Part shown: in pieces, positions 4,989 to 5,407 of the stretch
Position numbering within the stretch: the stretch's first letter is position 1
Layout of the letters: every line of letters begins with the position of its first letter
Source: Acidobacteriota bacterium
GTDB taxonomy: Bacteria; Acidobacteriota; Terriglobia; UBA7540
DNA length: 5,407 nucleotides
Direction: 5' to 3'
Assembly: GCA_021828225.1 (NCBI GenBank)
Contig: JAKASH010000178.1
Location: forward strand, 1-5,407
Program-made: the position numbers and the translations under genes
The notes under the pieces: model-generated
What the model was told of the DNA's origin: nothing
Seen by the model: the letters and a program-made list of their open reading frames with translations, nothing else
The model's database searches: none

Positions 4989-5407
4989 GGGCCTGTTAAC
5001 ACTAACGGAGTGCCTCGACGATGAGAGCGAAGTTGAGGAAAGCGAGAAAGACGACGTCGAGTTTATCGAAGCGAGAGAAGATGCGGCGGAAACCTTTAAG
5101 TCTGCGGAAGAGCCTCTCGATCTCGTTGCGCTTGCGGTACATGGCTTTGTCGTACTGCCAGGGCCGCAGGCGATTGCTTTTGGGCGGAACCACCGGGATA
5201 AAACCAAAGTCCAGGGCCAGTTGGAGAGTCTGGTTGTCCTCGTAGGCGCGGTCCATGATGAGATGCAGCGGTGCGGGCAGCGGTCCGAGGCCGCCCAGAA
5301 GTTCGCGCCCTTCGACGGCGTCGGAGGCCTGGCCCGGCGAGAGAGCAAAAGTTATGGCCGTTCGAGCATCCGCGGCAACCAGATGAATCTTGGTGGTCCA
5401 TCCGCCA
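4989..5407 (-). mobile_element. IS5-family insertion sequence, one end (continues beyond the right edge)
   Basis: The element tip reads GGCCTGTTAACACTAACGG from about 4990, directly next to CCTAGG (4985-4990), a CTAG/TA target as used by IS427-group members of the IS5 family. The transposase stop codon (5002-5004) is about a dozen bases from the tip, as is usual for compact IS5 elements. The other end is outside the window, so its length and target duplication cannot be checked. The exact boundary may be off by a few bases. Confidence 0.75.
5002..5407 (-). CDS. IS5-family transposase, C-terminal 134 residues (5' end outside window)
   Basis: The minus-strand frame is open from the right edge to a TAG at 5004-5002. 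Reading from base 5406 it gives GGWTTKIHLVAADARTAITF, SPGQASDAVEGRELLGGLG, LHLIMDRAYEDN, then IPVVPPKSNR, YRKRNEIERLFRRLKGFRRI and FLAFLNFALIVEALR. DRAYEDN carries the second catalytic Asp (visible residue 52). The Y-x2-R-x3-E-x6-K signature (Y90, R93, E97, K104) carries the catalytic Glu. The first Asp should lie off the edge. In many IS5 elements this part is a second ORF joined to the first by frameshifting; that junction is not visible. No lesions are seen, so this is the least decayed gene in the window. Confidence 0.88.
   Translation of the reverse strand, partial: GGWTTKIHLVAADARTAITFALSPGQASDAVEGRELLGGLGPLPAPLHLIMDRAYEDNQTLQLALDFGFIPVVPPKSNRLRPWQYDKAMYRKRNEIERLFRRLKGFRRIFSRFDKLDVVFLAFLNFALIVEALR

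Noticed and set aside
1..5407. CRISPR array, tRNA, rRNA or defence genes
   Set aside because: I saw no regularly spaced repeat, cloverleaf or known defence motif in the window.

Overview
This 5.4-kb window holds nested and decaying mobile DNA next to fragments of ordinary chromosomal genes. High GC, no plasmid or phage backbone genes, an IS1380-family element carrying a group II intron, and a YtkA-like plus methyltransferase gene pair suggest an Acidobacteriota-like or other soil bacterium. This is an impression from protein style, not a firm assignment.

Layout from left to right: (1) positions 1-104 carry the C-terminal end of an unrecognised protein. (2) About 140-413 is a small zinc-ribbon/helix-turn-helix gene, frameshifted near 190-200 and cut off by the next element. 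(3) 414-4017 is an IS1380-family insertion sequence. Its transposase starts at a TTG at 512 and is split after base 1598 by a group II intron. Exon 2 resumes at about 3509 and ends at 3801. Joining the exons gives a 459-residue transposase. (4) 1599-3508 is the intron: GTGCG 5' end, EBS1 and EBS2 pairing with the flanking exon, a reverse transcriptase/maturase ORF (1954-3450) with one internal TGA, domain V and domain VI with a bulged A. (5) 4018-4105 is an 88-bp patch with two near-identical 12-mers, probably the end of a different recombinase-type element. (6) 4106-4349 (minus) is a multiply frameshifted, truncated SAM-dependent methyltransferase. (7) 4363-4974 (minus) encodes a coiled-coil/YtkA-like protein that seems to have lost its N-terminus to (8), an IS5-family element running from about 4989 past the right edge (minus-strand transposase).

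How the parts interact: the intron sits directly after the transposase's Y-x2-R-x3-E catalytic signature, so the transposase can only be made if the intron splices. The intron's own maturase has a nonsense codon at a position that is normally Trp in its family, so splicing probably needs a maturase supplied from elsewhere, unless the TGA is a sequence error. The left end of the IS1380 element carries a 16-bp perfect inverted repeat whose right arm contains most of the Shine-Dalgarno and the TTG start of the transposase. A promoter-like pair overlaps the left arm. This arrangement should silence translation from read-through transcripts while allowing it from the element's own promoter, as in IS10 and IS50. 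This self-protection device and the intron-in-catalytic-motif arrangement are the most interesting things here. I see no evidence of a wholly new multi-gene system.
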